Below are positions 25,185 through 33,185 of a stretch of 35,521 bases of DNA, piece after piece. A program made the translations under genes and the position numbers. The notes under the pieces are model-generated. The model was not told the origin of the DNA and made no database searches. It was given only the letters and a program-made list of their open reading frames with translations. Source of the stretch: Bacillota bacterium (lineage in GTDB: Bacteria > Bacillota > Clostridia > Oscillospirales > Oscillospiraceae); assembly GCA_029100605.1 (NCBI GenBank), contig JAQXPK010000010.1, positions 1 through 35,521 of the forward strand, written 5' to 3'. The number at the start of each line of letters is the position of its first letter. Positions within the stretch are counted from its first letter, which is position 1.

Positions 25185-26090
25185 TCATGGCATCGTGTCG
25201 GATTCCGTTGCGGCGTCGGTTTCCCAGGTATGAACCCAGTCAATCGCGGTCTGGGCAAAGGCGTCCACCACCGGCAGCGCCTCTCCTGCGGGAATTGCCA
25301 GCGCGATGGTACGGCTTGCCCGCGGTGCCAGGGGACGAACCACCAGATTCTGCGCCCGTCCACGAATAAGCAGCCGTGGCACGATGGAAATGCCCAGGCC
25401 CTGCTCCACCATGGCAAGAATGGCATAGTCGTCCTTGGTGGTGAACTTGATATTGGGATGCACTCCGGCAGCGTCCAGCGCCCGGTGAATGTCATGTGCC
25501 GAGCTTTGCAGCAGGCTGATAAACGGGTCCCGATCCAGCTCCTGAATGGGGATCTGGGACAGCCCTGCCAGCCGGTGATCCTTGGGAAGGATCGCAACCA
25601 GCGGATCCTCCGCCAGCGCGACGGTTCGCATTCCGGCAGGCCCCGGCAGAGTGACGAACCCCAGATCCACGCTGCCCTCCCGCAGCCACTGCTCCACGTC
25701 GTGATAGTCTCCGCTGCGCATTTCCAGCTTCGCCTTGGGATGCGCCGCCTGAAACACCCGGATCATCCCCGGCAGCCAGTGCACCGCCACGCTGGTGAAC
25801 ACCCCAATGCGCACTGTACCGGCATCGGCGCTGCGAATCTCTCCGATGCTCTCCGCCAGCTCCCGTTCCTTTTGCAGAATCGCCTGCATTTTCGGCAGCA
25901 GCAGCTTACCGGCCTCTGTAAGCTCAATACCGCCCCGGCTACGGTGCATCAGGCTGAAGCCGTACTCCGCCTCCAGATCGCTGAGGATGTGGCTGATCCG
26001 GGACTGGGTGGAGCCCAGAGATTCCGCTGCCTTCGTCAGGCTCCCCAGTTCCACCGTCCGGACAAATGCTTCATATTTTTTCAAACTCAT
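25185..26090 (-). CDS. LysR family transcriptional regulator
   Basis: The 301-residue protein has the LysR winged helix at the N-terminus (VELGSLTKAAESLGSTQSR, ISHILSDLEAEYGFSLMHR). The effector-binding domain follows from about residue 90 (GTVRIGVFTSVAVHWLP...GSVDLGFVTLP...QGLGISIVPRLLI). It is transcribed away from the adjacent symporter gene, the usual layout for a LysR regulator and its target, so control of the symporter is likely but unproven. The effector is unknown. Confidence 0.93.
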   Translation of the reverse strand: MSLKKYEAFVRTVELGSLTKAAESLGSTQSRISHILSDLEAEYGFSLMHRSRGGIELTEAGKLLLPKMQAILQKERELAESIGEIRSADAGTVRIGVFTSVAVHWLPGMIRVFQAAHPKAKLEMRSGDYHDVEQWLREGSVDLGFVTLPGPAGMRTVALAEDPLVAILPKDHRLAGLSQIPIQELDRDPFISLLQSSAHDIHRALDAAGVHPNIKFTTKDDYAILAMVEQGLGISIVPRLLIRGRAQNLVVRPLAPRASRTIALAIPAGEALPVVDAFAQTAIDWVHTWETDAATESDTMP

Positions 26091-26198
26091 GCCCGTTTCT
26101 CCCTCTCATGCGTTTTTTTCATGCTGTATTGTAGATTATAGCATACTTTCTTTCCGTCAGCAATCCTTTTTTTGTGGAATTCGGCGTGATGATTTCCG

Positions 26199-26227
26199 TT
26201 GCAAAACCGCCCTCGGCGGAGTATAAT
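26199..26227 (+). promoter_or_regulatory. Promoter of the symporter gene
   Basis: TTGCAA (26199-26204) and TATAAT (26222-26227) are 17 bases apart, about 65 bases before the symporter ATG. Confidence 0.7.
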
Positions 26228-26245
26228 CAAAGCATCACAAATATA

Positions 26246-26272
26246 GCATGATTATATGAAATAATTTCATGC
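26246..26272 (+). promoter_or_regulatory. Palindromic candidate operator between LysR and symporter genes
   Basis: A perfect 15-base palindrome ATGAAATAATTTCAT (26256-26270) overlaps a wider pair GCATGA (26246-26251) and TCATGC (26267-26272). It lies downstream of the predicted -10. It could be the LysR regulator's site or a site for another factor; position after the -10 would favour repression. Confidence 0.45.
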
Positions 26273-26293
26273 ATTGTAGAAAGAGGGATCCCT

Positions 26294-27742
26294 ATGAATA
26301 TTGTGGAGATGCTGGTTTTCGTTGCCTATTTCCTGTTTATGCTGGGCATCGGCGTATACTTCTTCCTGAGATCCAAGAACGCGGGAGAAAAGGACTACTT
26401 CCTCGGCGGTCGGAATATGGGTGCCTGGGTCTCCGCCCTGTCCGCCGGCGCTTCCGACATGAGCGCGTGGGTGCTGATGGGCCTGCCCGCTTCCATCTAC
26501 GCCTTCGGGATTGGGCAGACCTGGATTGCCATTGGGCTGGGCATCGGCTACGCCCTGAGCTGGATCTTCGTAGCGCCCCGGCTGCGCCGGTTCTCTATCG
26601 CCGCCAAGGACTCCATCACCATCCCCCAGTATCTGACCAACCGGTTCCTGTCCGGAAAGAAAATCCTTCAGGTGCTGTGCGCGGTGATCTTCCTGGTGGC
26701 CTATACCATCTATGCAGCGTCCTCCATCAAGGCCTGCGGCACACTGTTCAACACGGTCATGAACATCGACGCCACCGTAGCCATGTATCTCGCGGCGTTC
26801 ATCATCATCGCCTATACCTTCCTTGGAGGCTTCTCCGCCGTGTGCTGGACGGACTTCTTCCAGGGACTGATTATGCTGGCTGCCCTGCTGCTTGCGCCCA
26901 TTTTCGCCCTGGCGCTGGTGGGCAAGGGCGAAGGCGCTGTGGGTGCGCAGCTGCCTGACGGTTTCTTCCATTTCTTCACCTCTCCCCAGGACATTATCTC
27001 CGGTCTGGGCTGGGGTCTCGGCTATTTCGGAATGCCGCACATTATCATCCGGTTCATGTCCATTAAGAGCGAGAAGGAGCTGCGTAAGTCCAGCGTCATC
27101 GGCATCACCTGGACAACCATCATCCTGACCATGTCCGCCCTCACCGCCGTAGCCGGACGGCTGTATCTGGGAGAAATCGCCGATTCCTCCACCGTCTTTA
27201 TCACCATGGTGCGCAGGATCTTCCCCGCGCTGGTATCCGGCTTGCTGCTGTCTGCCATTTTGTCCGCAGCCATGTCCACCGCCGACTCCCAGCTGCTCGC
27301 CGCCTCCTCCGCCTTCGCCAGCGACGTTTACAAGCCCCTGATCCGCAAGAACGCCTCCAACCGGGAAATGCTCTGGGCAGGCCGCATCGTAGTGGCTGCC
27401 ATCGCCATCATCGCTCTGTTCATCGCCTCCAATCCCAATTCCGGCACCATCATGGGTCTGGTAGAAAACGCCTGGGGCGTGTTTGGCGCTGCCTTCGGCC
27501 CCGTGATTCTGCTGAGCCTGTACTGGAAGAAGCTGACCTTCGGCGGCACGGTCGCCGGTATCGCCGCAGGCGCTGTCGTGGACGTGCTGTGGCTGCTGCT
27601 TGCCGGTTCCACCGGAATCTACGAGATCGTGCCCGGTTTCCTGGCGGGACTGCTGGCCGCCGTGCTGGTGTCCCTTCTGAGCAAAGGCCCCGGTGCGGAG
27701 GTGGAAGCCCTGTTTGACCGGGCATCCCAGCCGGAAGCCTAA
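26294..27742 (+). CDS. Sodium/solute symporter, PutP-like (SSS family)
   Basis: SSS transporters take up a solute with Na+. The 482-residue protein has about twelve to thirteen membrane helices. SKNAGEKDYFLGGRNMGAWVSALSAGASDMSAWVLMGLP is the strong N-terminal PutP signature, with FFLRSKN and YIPQYL-like ITIPQYLTNRFL following. SGLLLSAILSAAMSTADSQLL is the classic SSS motif containing the Na+-site Ser/Thr residues. Proline is the likeliest substrate by resemblance, not proven. The ATG has AGAGGG upstream. Confidence 0.93.
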   Translation: MNIVEMLVFVAYFLFMLGIGVYFFLRSKNAGEKDYFLGGRNMGAWVSALSAGASDMSAWVLMGLPASIYAFGIGQTWIAIGLGIGYALSWIFVAPRLRRFSIAAKDSITIPQYLTNRFLSGKKILQVLCAVIFLVAYTIYAASSIKACGTLFNTVMNIDATVAMYLAAFIIIAYTFLGGFSAVCWTDFFQGLIMLAALLLAPIFALALVGKGEGAVGAQLPDGFFHFFTSPQDIISGLGWGLGYFGMPHIIIRFMSIKSEKELRKSSVIGITWTTIILTMSALTAVAGRLYLGEIADSSTVFITMVRRIFPALVSGLLLSAILSAAMSTADSQLLAASSAFASDVYKPLIRKNASNREMLWAGRIVVAAIAIIALFIASNPNSGTIMGLVENAWGVFGAAFGPVILLSLYWKKLTFGGTVAGIAAGAVVDVLWLLLAGSTGIYEIVPGFLAGLLAAVLVSLLSKGPGAEVEALFDRASQPEA

Positions 27743-27784
27743 AGGGGAAACCACTTCCCTGATACACTCCTATGATGACAAAAC

Positions 27785-27829
27785 GCAGACGCCAATCAAG
27801 CCAAAGGTTTGACGGGTGTCTGCTTTTTT
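27785..27829 (+). terminator. Terminator after the symporter gene
   Basis: GCAGACGCC pairs with GGTGTCTGC (one G-U) around a loop that can fold further (TCAA/TTGA). It is followed by TTTTTTG. Confidence 0.75.
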
Positions 27830-27972
27830 GCCCGTACCCTGCAATAGGCCATCCTATTTTCTGTTGCCATGGGGAAAAGCGCGAAAATCGTAATATTTTG
27901 GTAATCCCGTCGGGCAAAGACTATGGTATACTGACAGCAGACGGACGCACATACCGATGGGAGGCTGGGAAT

Positions 27973-28635
27973 ATGGAAAATCGGGTTCTGGTTATCGAGG
28001 ATGACGCGGCAATCGCCCAGACGCTGAAGCTGAATCTGGAATGCGCAGGCTATGCGGTCACAGTCTTTGATAATGGGCTTTCTGCCTGGAATGGGCTGGA
28101 GCGGGAACACAACTATGATCTGGCGCTGCTGGACATGATGCTGCCGGGGGTGGACGGCTTTACGCTGCTGCCAAAGCTGAAGGAATACGGCATTCCAGTC
28201 ATCTGCCTCACCGCCATGGGGGATGCTCAGCACGAGGTGCAGGGTCTGCGGGGCGGCGCGGAGGATTACATTGCGAAGCCCTTTGATATGCTGGCACTGC
28301 TGGTTCGCATGGAGAAAACCTTGCAGCGCACCGGGCGGCTGAATCAGGTCTACCATTTCCGGGATTTGACGCTGGATGCCGCCAACAGGAAGCTGACGAG
28401 AAGCGGAACGGAAATTCCCCTGCCTCCGCTGGAATTCGATGTTTTGGCGGTGCTGATGAAGAACAAAAACCGGACGGTGTCCAGAGAGCGAATCTTAAAC
28501 GAAATCTGGGGGCAGGACTATTTCGGAGACATTCGCACGGTGGATGTCCGGATTGCCAACCTTCGGAAAAAGCTGGGTCTGGCAGAAGAAATCCGTACCA
28601 TCTCAAAAGCCGGTTACCGGTTGGAGGAACGATGA
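27973..28635 (+). CDS. OmpR/PhoB-type response regulator
   Basis: The 220-residue protein has a receiver domain with acidic residues E9/D10/D11, phosphoacceptor Asp54 (LALLDMMLPGVDG), Thr80 and Lys102 (DYIAKPFD). A C-terminal winged helix follows (LPPLEFDVLAVLMKNKNRTVSRERILNEIWG...VDVRIANLRKKLG). The start at 27973 matches the usual N-terminus; the open frame upstream runs through the terminator of the previous gene and is not real. Its stop overlaps the kinase ATG (ATGA), so the two form a two-component pair. Confidence 0.95.
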   Translation: MENRVLVIEDDAAIAQTLKLNLECAGYAVTVFDNGLSAWNGLEREHNYDLALLDMMLPGVDGFTLLPKLKEYGIPVICLTAMGDAQHEVQGLRGGAEDYIAKPFDMLALLVRMEKTLQRTGRLNQVYHFRDLTLDAANRKLTRSGTEIPLPPLEFDVLAVLMKNKNRTVSRERILNEIWGQDYFGDIRTVDVRIANLRKKLGLAEEIRTISKAGYRLEER

Positions 28636-30029
28636 AGCTGAGAACAAAACTCACCGCCATGTGCGCGGTACTGCTGCTGATCACGGCGGCGGCACTGTCC
28701 GGTGCCATGCTCTGGCAGGTACGGGAGCAGTCCTACAAAAACCTGACCCAGCGTTCCGAGGAAAAACTGGCAGGACTGGTAAGCACGTTCGGAGAAGCCG
28801 TTACCCGTAATTATTCCACAGCAGAGTCGCCAAGTTCCCAAAAAGCAGTTTTGCAGTATTGCTTCCGGAATTGCGGCGTGGATGGGGGTGTCCTCGCCGT
28901 GGCGGGAGAGCTACTGTCTGCACCGACCCGGATTGACCCGCGGAGTTATCTGAATCTACATCTGGGGGGCGGCGTTCAGACTGCCCGATGCAGCGCCGGA
29001 GGAAAGGACTACCTGATCGTGGGGCGCGCCGTGGAATTGAAGCAAGCAGAATGCCAGGTGTATCTTGTGGCGGATACCTCTTATATCCGCGGGGAGCTGG
29101 GACAGCTTCTCGTCCGTTTTCTTCTATTGGCACTGGGCATCTGCGTTTTGGGACTTTTCGTGGTACGATGGCTGATTCGCCGGGCGCTGGCGCCCTTGTC
29201 CCAGCTGCAAGCCACGGCGGACAGGATTGCCTCCGGGAACTACGGGGAACGGGTCAGTGTGGCGTCCCGGGACGAAGTGGGGCTTTTGGCGGAAAACTTC
29301 AACCGGATGGCGGAAGCGGTGGAAACCCATGTGCAAACTCTGACGGAGCAAAACGCCCGACAGCAGCTTTTTATCGGGGGCGTCACCCATGAGTTCAAGA
29401 CCCCGCTGACATCTCTGCTTTTGAATGTGGACACCCTCCGGACAGTCTACCTTCCGGAAGAAAAGCGGGAGGCGCTGCTGGAATCCATGGACAGCCAGCT
29501 GCGTTGGCTGGAGCAGATGGTGCAGAAGCTGCTGAAACTGATCTCCCTGGGCAAATCTGCCCAGATAAAACCGTCCTCCGTGCCGGAGCTGTTGGAACAG
29601 GTGGAGGAGATGACAAAGCCAATTATGGTAAAATATGGAACAACGCTGGAGATTTCCTGTGCAGCGGACAAGCTGCCCATGGACAAAGACCTGCTGTGTT
29701 CCGCTCTGGTAAATCTCATTGAGAACAGCGCGAAGGCATCCTCCCCCGGGCAGTCCATTCGCCTCCGGGCGGAAGGAAACCGATTGGAAGTCTCAGACAG
29801 TGGACGGGGCATCCCCCGGAAGGATCTGAACCGGGTCACGGAACCGTTTTACATGGGCGACCCCTCCCGCAGTAAGAAAAACGGCGGATTTGGTCTGGGG
29901 CTGGCGCTGGTGAAGGAGATAGCCGCCGTTCACGGGGCGGTGCTGGAGCTGGAGAGCACCCCCGGCGCGGGAACCACCGTGCGGATTGTTTTCCCGGCAA
30001 GCTGTAATGAAACGGTAATCGGGCAGTAA
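28632..30029 (+). CDS. Membrane sensor histidine kinase
   Basis: The 465-residue protein has a first membrane helix (8-28), an extracellular part (about 29-157), a second helix (158-180), a HAMP linker (181-235), a HisKA domain with the phosphorylated His253 in GGVTHEFKTPLTSLL, and an ATPase domain with N box NLIENSAKAS (Asn365), G1 SDSGRGIP and G2 GGFGLGLALVKE. Layout is that of a classical type I kinase. It partners the response regulator upstream and is followed by a lipoprotein gene, which may belong to the same response. The signal is unknown. Confidence 0.95.
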   Translation: MKLRTKLTAMCAVLLLITAAALSGAMLWQVREQSYKNLTQRSEEKLAGLVSTFGEAVTRNYSTAESPSSQKAVLQYCFRNCGVDGGVLAVAGELLSAPTRIDPRSYLNLHLGGGVQTARCSAGGKDYLIVGRAVELKQAECQVYLVADTSYIRGELGQLLVRFLLLALGICVLGLFVVRWLIRRALAPLSQLQATADRIASGNYGERVSVASRDEVGLLAENFNRMAEAVETHVQTLTEQNARQQLFIGGVTHEFKTPLTSLLLNVDTLRTVYLPEEKREALLESMDSQLRWLEQMVQKLLKLISLGKSAQIKPSSVPELLEQVEEMTKPIMVKYGTTLEISCAADKLPMDKDLLCSALVNLIENSAKASSPGQSIRLRAEGNRLEVSDSGRGIPRKDLNRVTEPFYMGDPSRSKKNGGFGLGLALVKEIAAVHGAVLELESTPGAGTTVRIVFPASCNETVIGQ

Positions 30030-30104
30030 CCTTTTCTTCCCCACTGCGTGGTATGCTGATGCCATCAGATCTCCCAGAAAAGGAGAAAGAAAGGATGTGC
30101 AAAC

Positions 30105-31493
30105 ATGAAGAAAAACAAATTGCGGCTTTTGTCCGGCCTGCTGGCGCTGATCATGCTTTCCGGGTGCGCCGGGCAGCAGACCCAGCCGGAGGCTACCAGC
30201 GTCAATCAGGCAATGCTCATTGAAAAGAGCGCCCAGGAGCAGGAAAGCTATTCTTTCCCGGAAAAATTCACCGGGGACTGGACAGCCCAGGAGGGTAAGC
30301 TCACCATCCACGCGGACGCGGAGGTGGTGGCGGAACAAGGTGTGGTGCTTCCCACCGCCACTGTGACCCCCAGAGAATTTACCCAGGAGGATGTGGACAA
30401 TCTGCTGAAGGTATTCCTGAAGGGCGAACCTCTCTATGATTGTGTCAATACCAAGGAAGATTGCAGGAAATCTATCGAGTATGTACAGTCTCCCCAATGG
30501 CACTCAGACCCGGATGCTCCGGAACAAACGCCGGAGCAGTTGGAAGCCCGCCGTCAGGAGTTGATCGCATACTATACCGCGGAAATGGAAAAAGCGCCGG
30601 AAGAGCGCCCCATTATCCACGGCTTTTCCGATTCCAGTAAAAGTGACACAATATCCGGAACTGCAACGGTTGACGGAAACACGCTACATGTTCACGTGGA
30701 TGCGGGTCGGGTTGGAAAAGCAGAAGCTGCCGTTTACCGCACTGACTTTGCGCCGAATGGCTTTGGCGGGGAATACAATATCGATGAAGGAACGCTCCCA
30801 AGCACGGAGGAAGCAATCGCCATAGCCGACGCACTTCTGCAGGAACTGGGGATGTCCGACATGGTCTGCGACGATGTACTGCCCCAAAACAACGGTACGC
30901 TGATGCTGTACTATGTGCCCACGGTAAACGGGATCCGGCTCAGCAGCATTCGGGAGGACGTCGTTCAGGCAGACGGATCCCAACTCCACCTGTATCGGAA
31001 TTACAGTGCCAGCGAGGAAAAGAACCCCGATACCGTTTCCTGGTATATGGAAAACATTCAAATTATCGTCGGCAGCGATGGAATCTATTCTTTTATCTGG
31101 CGCTCTCCCAGCGAGGAAGTTTCGGTTAAGCAGACCCAATCCGCCCTGCTCCCCTTTGACGAAATCGCGTCCATCGCCAACACCATGCTGCCTGTCGTTG
31201 TCATCGGGCCAAAGGAAACAAGTCTGGTTGAACTGGATCGTATCAACGGTTTCGATACCCATATGGATGTGGAAATCACAAAAGTATCCCTAACACTGAT
31301 GCGCATTCGTGACAAAGGCTCCCTGCAGGGCACCATTGTTCCGGTGTGGGACTTCTGGGGCACCTGGAATTGGTATGAGCCTGGGGATGGTGCCTCTGAT
31401 TCGATGAGAAAAGGAGCAAACTATACCACACAACCCATGCTGACCCTGAATGCCATTGATGGCAGCGTGGTAAACCGACAGTTAGGGTATTGA
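30105..31493 (+). CDS. Lipoprotein of unknown function (possibly DUF6034)
   Basis: The 462-residue protein starts with a lipoprotein signal: MKKNKLRLLSGLLALIMLSGCAG, with lipobox LSGC and Cys21. The mature part is hydrophilic with no further membrane segments. It resembles a clostridial family I recall as DUF6034, but I cannot verify that. The C-terminal MLTLNAIDGSVVNRQLGY resembles the end of PepSY/YcdB-like repeats. It lies 75 bases after the kinase gene on the same strand, with GAAAGGATG as SD, and may be co-regulated with or act as an accessory of that two-component system (inference). Confidence 0.8.
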   Translation: MKKNKLRLLSGLLALIMLSGCAGQQTQPEATSVNQAMLIEKSAQEQESYSFPEKFTGDWTAQEGKLTIHADAEVVAEQGVVLPTATVTPREFTQEDVDNLLKVFLKGEPLYDCVNTKEDCRKSIEYVQSPQWHSDPDAPEQTPEQLEARRQELIAYYTAEMEKAPEERPIIHGFSDSSKSDTISGTATVDGNTLHVHVDAGRVGKAEAAVYRTDFAPNGFGGEYNIDEGTLPSTEEAIAIADALLQELGMSDMVCDDVLPQNNGTLMLYYVPTVNGIRLSSIREDVVQADGSQLHLYRNYSASEEKNPDTVSWYMENIQIIVGSDGIYSFIWRSPSEEVSVKQTQSALLPFDEIASIANTMLPVVVIGPKETSLVELDRINGFDTHMDVEITKVSLTLMRIRDKGSLQGTIVPVWDFWGTWNWYEPGDGASDSMRKGANYTTQPMLTLNAIDGSVVNRQLGY

Positions 31494-31635
31494 GTAAGAA
31501 GGGTTTTCCTTTGGCGGATACGGTGCCCTTGCCGTACGCTGATGAATTCTGACATCAATCTGGCATCATTTAAGTGATTTATCCTGATTATTTGTGATGG
31601 TTTTTGACGCCATTAGAAATCTGAAAGCAGAACGA

Positions 31636-31670
31636 AAAAGCCCTAGAACCGTTGCGGCTCTAGGGCTTTT
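31636..31670. terminator. Terminator downstream of the lipoprotein gene
   Basis: AAAAGCCCTAGA-A-CC and GG-C-TCTAGGGCTTTT pair around GTTGC with one mismatch. T-rich ends in both directions fit an intrinsic terminator. The 31494-31635 stretch before it shows nothing else. Confidence 0.7.
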
Positions 31671-31676
31671 CGCTTG

Positions 31677-31847
31677 GTGGGAGTGTTCCTATAGGGCTTT
31701 TGGAAAAATCAAATTGTACCAGCCCTTTTCCATCATTCATACTCCGGTTTGATCCACATCCCCACGGGATGCGTCTCAAATCGGAGGGACTCTCCCACGG
31801 GCTAAAAACAGTCCACCGGACTGTTTTTACGGCAGCTTGCGCTGCCG
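31677..31847. repeat. Hairpin cluster beside tRNA-Arg
   Basis: GTGGGAGTGTTCC (31677-31689) is an inverted partner of GGGACTCTCCCAC (31786-31798). Inside, CTCCGGTTTGA and TCAAATCGGAG pair (about 31743-31786) around CATCCC/GGGATG. Two further hairpins follow: AAAAACAGTCC/GGACTGTTTTT (31804-31828) and CGGCAGC/GCTGCCG (31830-31847). No convincing ORF is present. The design resembles the hairpin chain at 21929-22192 but not its sequence. Confidence 0.6.
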
Positions 31848-31876
31848 CCGCCCTTTCGAGCCCCGCCTGACACATC

Positions 31877-31912
31877 AAAAACGGGTCATCCCCCATGGGA
31901 TGACCCGTTTTT
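31877..31912 (-). terminator. Terminator of tRNA-Arg
   Basis: A perfect 16-bp stem (AAAAACGGGTCATCCC / GGGATGACCCGTTTTT) with a four-base loop begins right at the tRNA 3' end on the minus strand. Confidence 0.85.
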
Positions 31913-31988
31913 GGTACGCCAGAAGGGACTCGAACCCCCGACCTACTGATTCGTAGTCAGTCACTCTATCCAACTGAGCTACTGGCGC
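31912..31988 (-). tRNA. tRNA-Arg (anticodon ACG)
   Basis: The 77-base gene on the minus strand folds as a cloverleaf. Acceptor GCGCCAG pairs with CTGGCGT (one G-U). The anticodon arm is ACTGA-CTACGAA-TCAGT with anticodon ACG, the T arm contains GGTTCGAGTCC, and the 3' CCA is encoded. ACG, with A34 deaminated to inosine, reads CGU/CGC/CGA. Confidence 0.97.
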
Positions 31989-32015
31989 ATGGGCGCTCTC
32001 TTCAAGCGCTTGAAT

Positions 32016-32044
32016 ATCATAGCACATCCCTTATAAAAAAGCAA
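32016..32044 (-). promoter_or_regulatory. Promoter of tRNA-Arg
   Basis: On the minus strand TTGCTT (32039-32044) and TATGAT (32016-32021) are 17 bases apart. A perfect palindrome TTCAAGCGCTTGAA (32001-32014) lies between the -10 and the tRNA 5' end. Confidence 0.6.
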
Positions 32045-32093
32045 GTGCTTTTTTCATCTTTCCCCGGTTTTTTCTGTTTCCCGCGCCGCCTTC

Positions 32094-32123
32094 TTGACAG
32101 TATCCCTCCGGGTGTTGTAAAAT
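32094..32123 (+). promoter_or_regulatory. Promoter of mutY
   Basis: TTGACA (32094-32099) and TAAAAT (32118-32123) are 18 bases apart, 22 bases before the mutY ATG. Confidence 0.75.
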
Positions 32124-32145
32124 AGTCGGAAAAGGAGGGCGGCGT

Positions 32146-33183
32146 ATGGGAGATCTGGATTTATCGTTACTTCCGGAGCTGCTGCTCCCCTGGTACCGGG
32201 AGAACCGCCGGGAGCTGCCCTGGCGGCAGACGAAGGACGCCTACCCCATCTGGCTGTCGGAGATCATGCTGCAGCAGACCCGGGTGGAAGCGGTAAAGGG
32301 GTATTACGCCCGGTTCCTCGCCGCCCTGCCCACGGTGCAGGCGCTGGCTGACTGCGACGACGACACCCTGCACAAGCTCTGGGAGGGGCTGGGCTACTAC
32401 AGCCGGGTGCGGAACCTCAAGAAGGCCGCCCAGGTGATCGTCACGGAATACGGCGGTATATTCCCCCGGACATATGACGCCGTGCTGGGACTGCCTGGCA
32501 TCGGTGAATACACGGCGGGAGCCATCTGCTCCATCGCCTTTGATCTGCCCACCCCGGCGGTGGACGGCAACGTGCTCCGGGTCTTTTCCCGGCTGACGGA
32601 CGACCCCTCCCCCATTGATCTTCCCGCCGTGAAGGCAAAGGTGCGCGGCAGTCTGGCTGCCATTTACCCGAAGGAAGCGGGGGCGTTCACCCAGGCGCTG
32701 ATGGAGCTGGGGGCGACCCTCTGCGGCCCCAACCGAAAGCCGGACTGTAAAAACTGCCCCTGTCGGGGCATCTGCCTGGGCTTCCAAAACGGAACGGCGG
32801 AGTCGCTGCCGGTGAAATCCCCCAAAAAGGAGCGTCGCCAGGAGGATCGGACGGTTTTCATTTTCCGCTGCGACGGGCGCTACGCCCTGGAAAAGCGCCC
32901 GAACAGGGGGCTTCTCGCGGGGCTGTGGCAGTTTCCCAACGTTCCGGGGCATTTGACCACAGCCCAGGCGCTGTCCCAGGCAGAGCAAATGGGTCTGCGT
33001 CCCCGGGAAGTTCTCCGGGAAGTGGAACGAAAGCATATTTTTACCCACATTCAGTGGAATATGAAGGGGATTTATCTGGAAGTTTCGGAAGCAGGCGGCG
33101 GCTACCGCTGGCTTTCCCCGGAGGAAATTGACGCCCAGGCGGCGCTGCCCACGGCGTTCCGACTGTTTTGGGAGGAGAGATAG
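32146..33183 (+). CDS. mutY: A/G-specific adenine glycosylase
   Basis: MutY removes adenine mispaired with 8-oxoguanine. The 345-residue protein has WLSEIMLQQTRVE with catalytic Glu39, the helix-hairpin-helix LPGIGEYTAGAI, and VDGNVLRV with catalytic Asp140. The [4Fe-4S] cysteines are C193, C201, C204 and C210; the first spacing is seven residues rather than the six of E. coli MutY, a variant I believe is common in clostridia. A NUDIX-like 8-oxoG recognition domain follows (about 220-345). AAAAGGAGGGCGGCGT precedes the ATG. Confidence 0.96.
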   Translation: MGDLDLSLLPELLLPWYRENRRELPWRQTKDAYPIWLSEIMLQQTRVEAVKGYYARFLAALPTVQALADCDDDTLHKLWEGLGYYSRVRNLKKAAQVIVTEYGGIFPRTYDAVLGLPGIGEYTAGAICSIAFDLPTPAVDGNVLRVFSRLTDDPSPIDLPAVKAKVRGSLAAIYPKEAGAFTQALMELGATLCGPNRKPDCKNCPCRGICLGFQNGTAESLPVKSPKKERRQEDRTVFIFRCDGRYALEKRPNRGLLAGLWQFPNVPGHLTTAQALSQAEQMGLRPREVLREVERKHIFTHIQWNMKGIYLEVSEAGGGYRWLSPEEIDAQAALPTAFRLFWEER

Positions 33184-33185
33184 AC

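Noticed and set aside
27772..27972. N-terminal extension of the response regulator
   Set aside because: The extension would start inside the symporter terminator; homologues begin at MENRVLVIEDD.
31660..31896. 78-residue minus-strand ORF next to tRNA-Arg
   Set aside because: It is made of hairpin and terminator sequence, lacks a clear SD and has no recognisable protein feature.
32713..32780. Unusual C-X7-C spacing in the MutY iron-sulfur loop as a finding
   Set aside because: It differs from E. coli (X6), but I believe seven is common in clostridial MutY proteins, so it is probably not notable.
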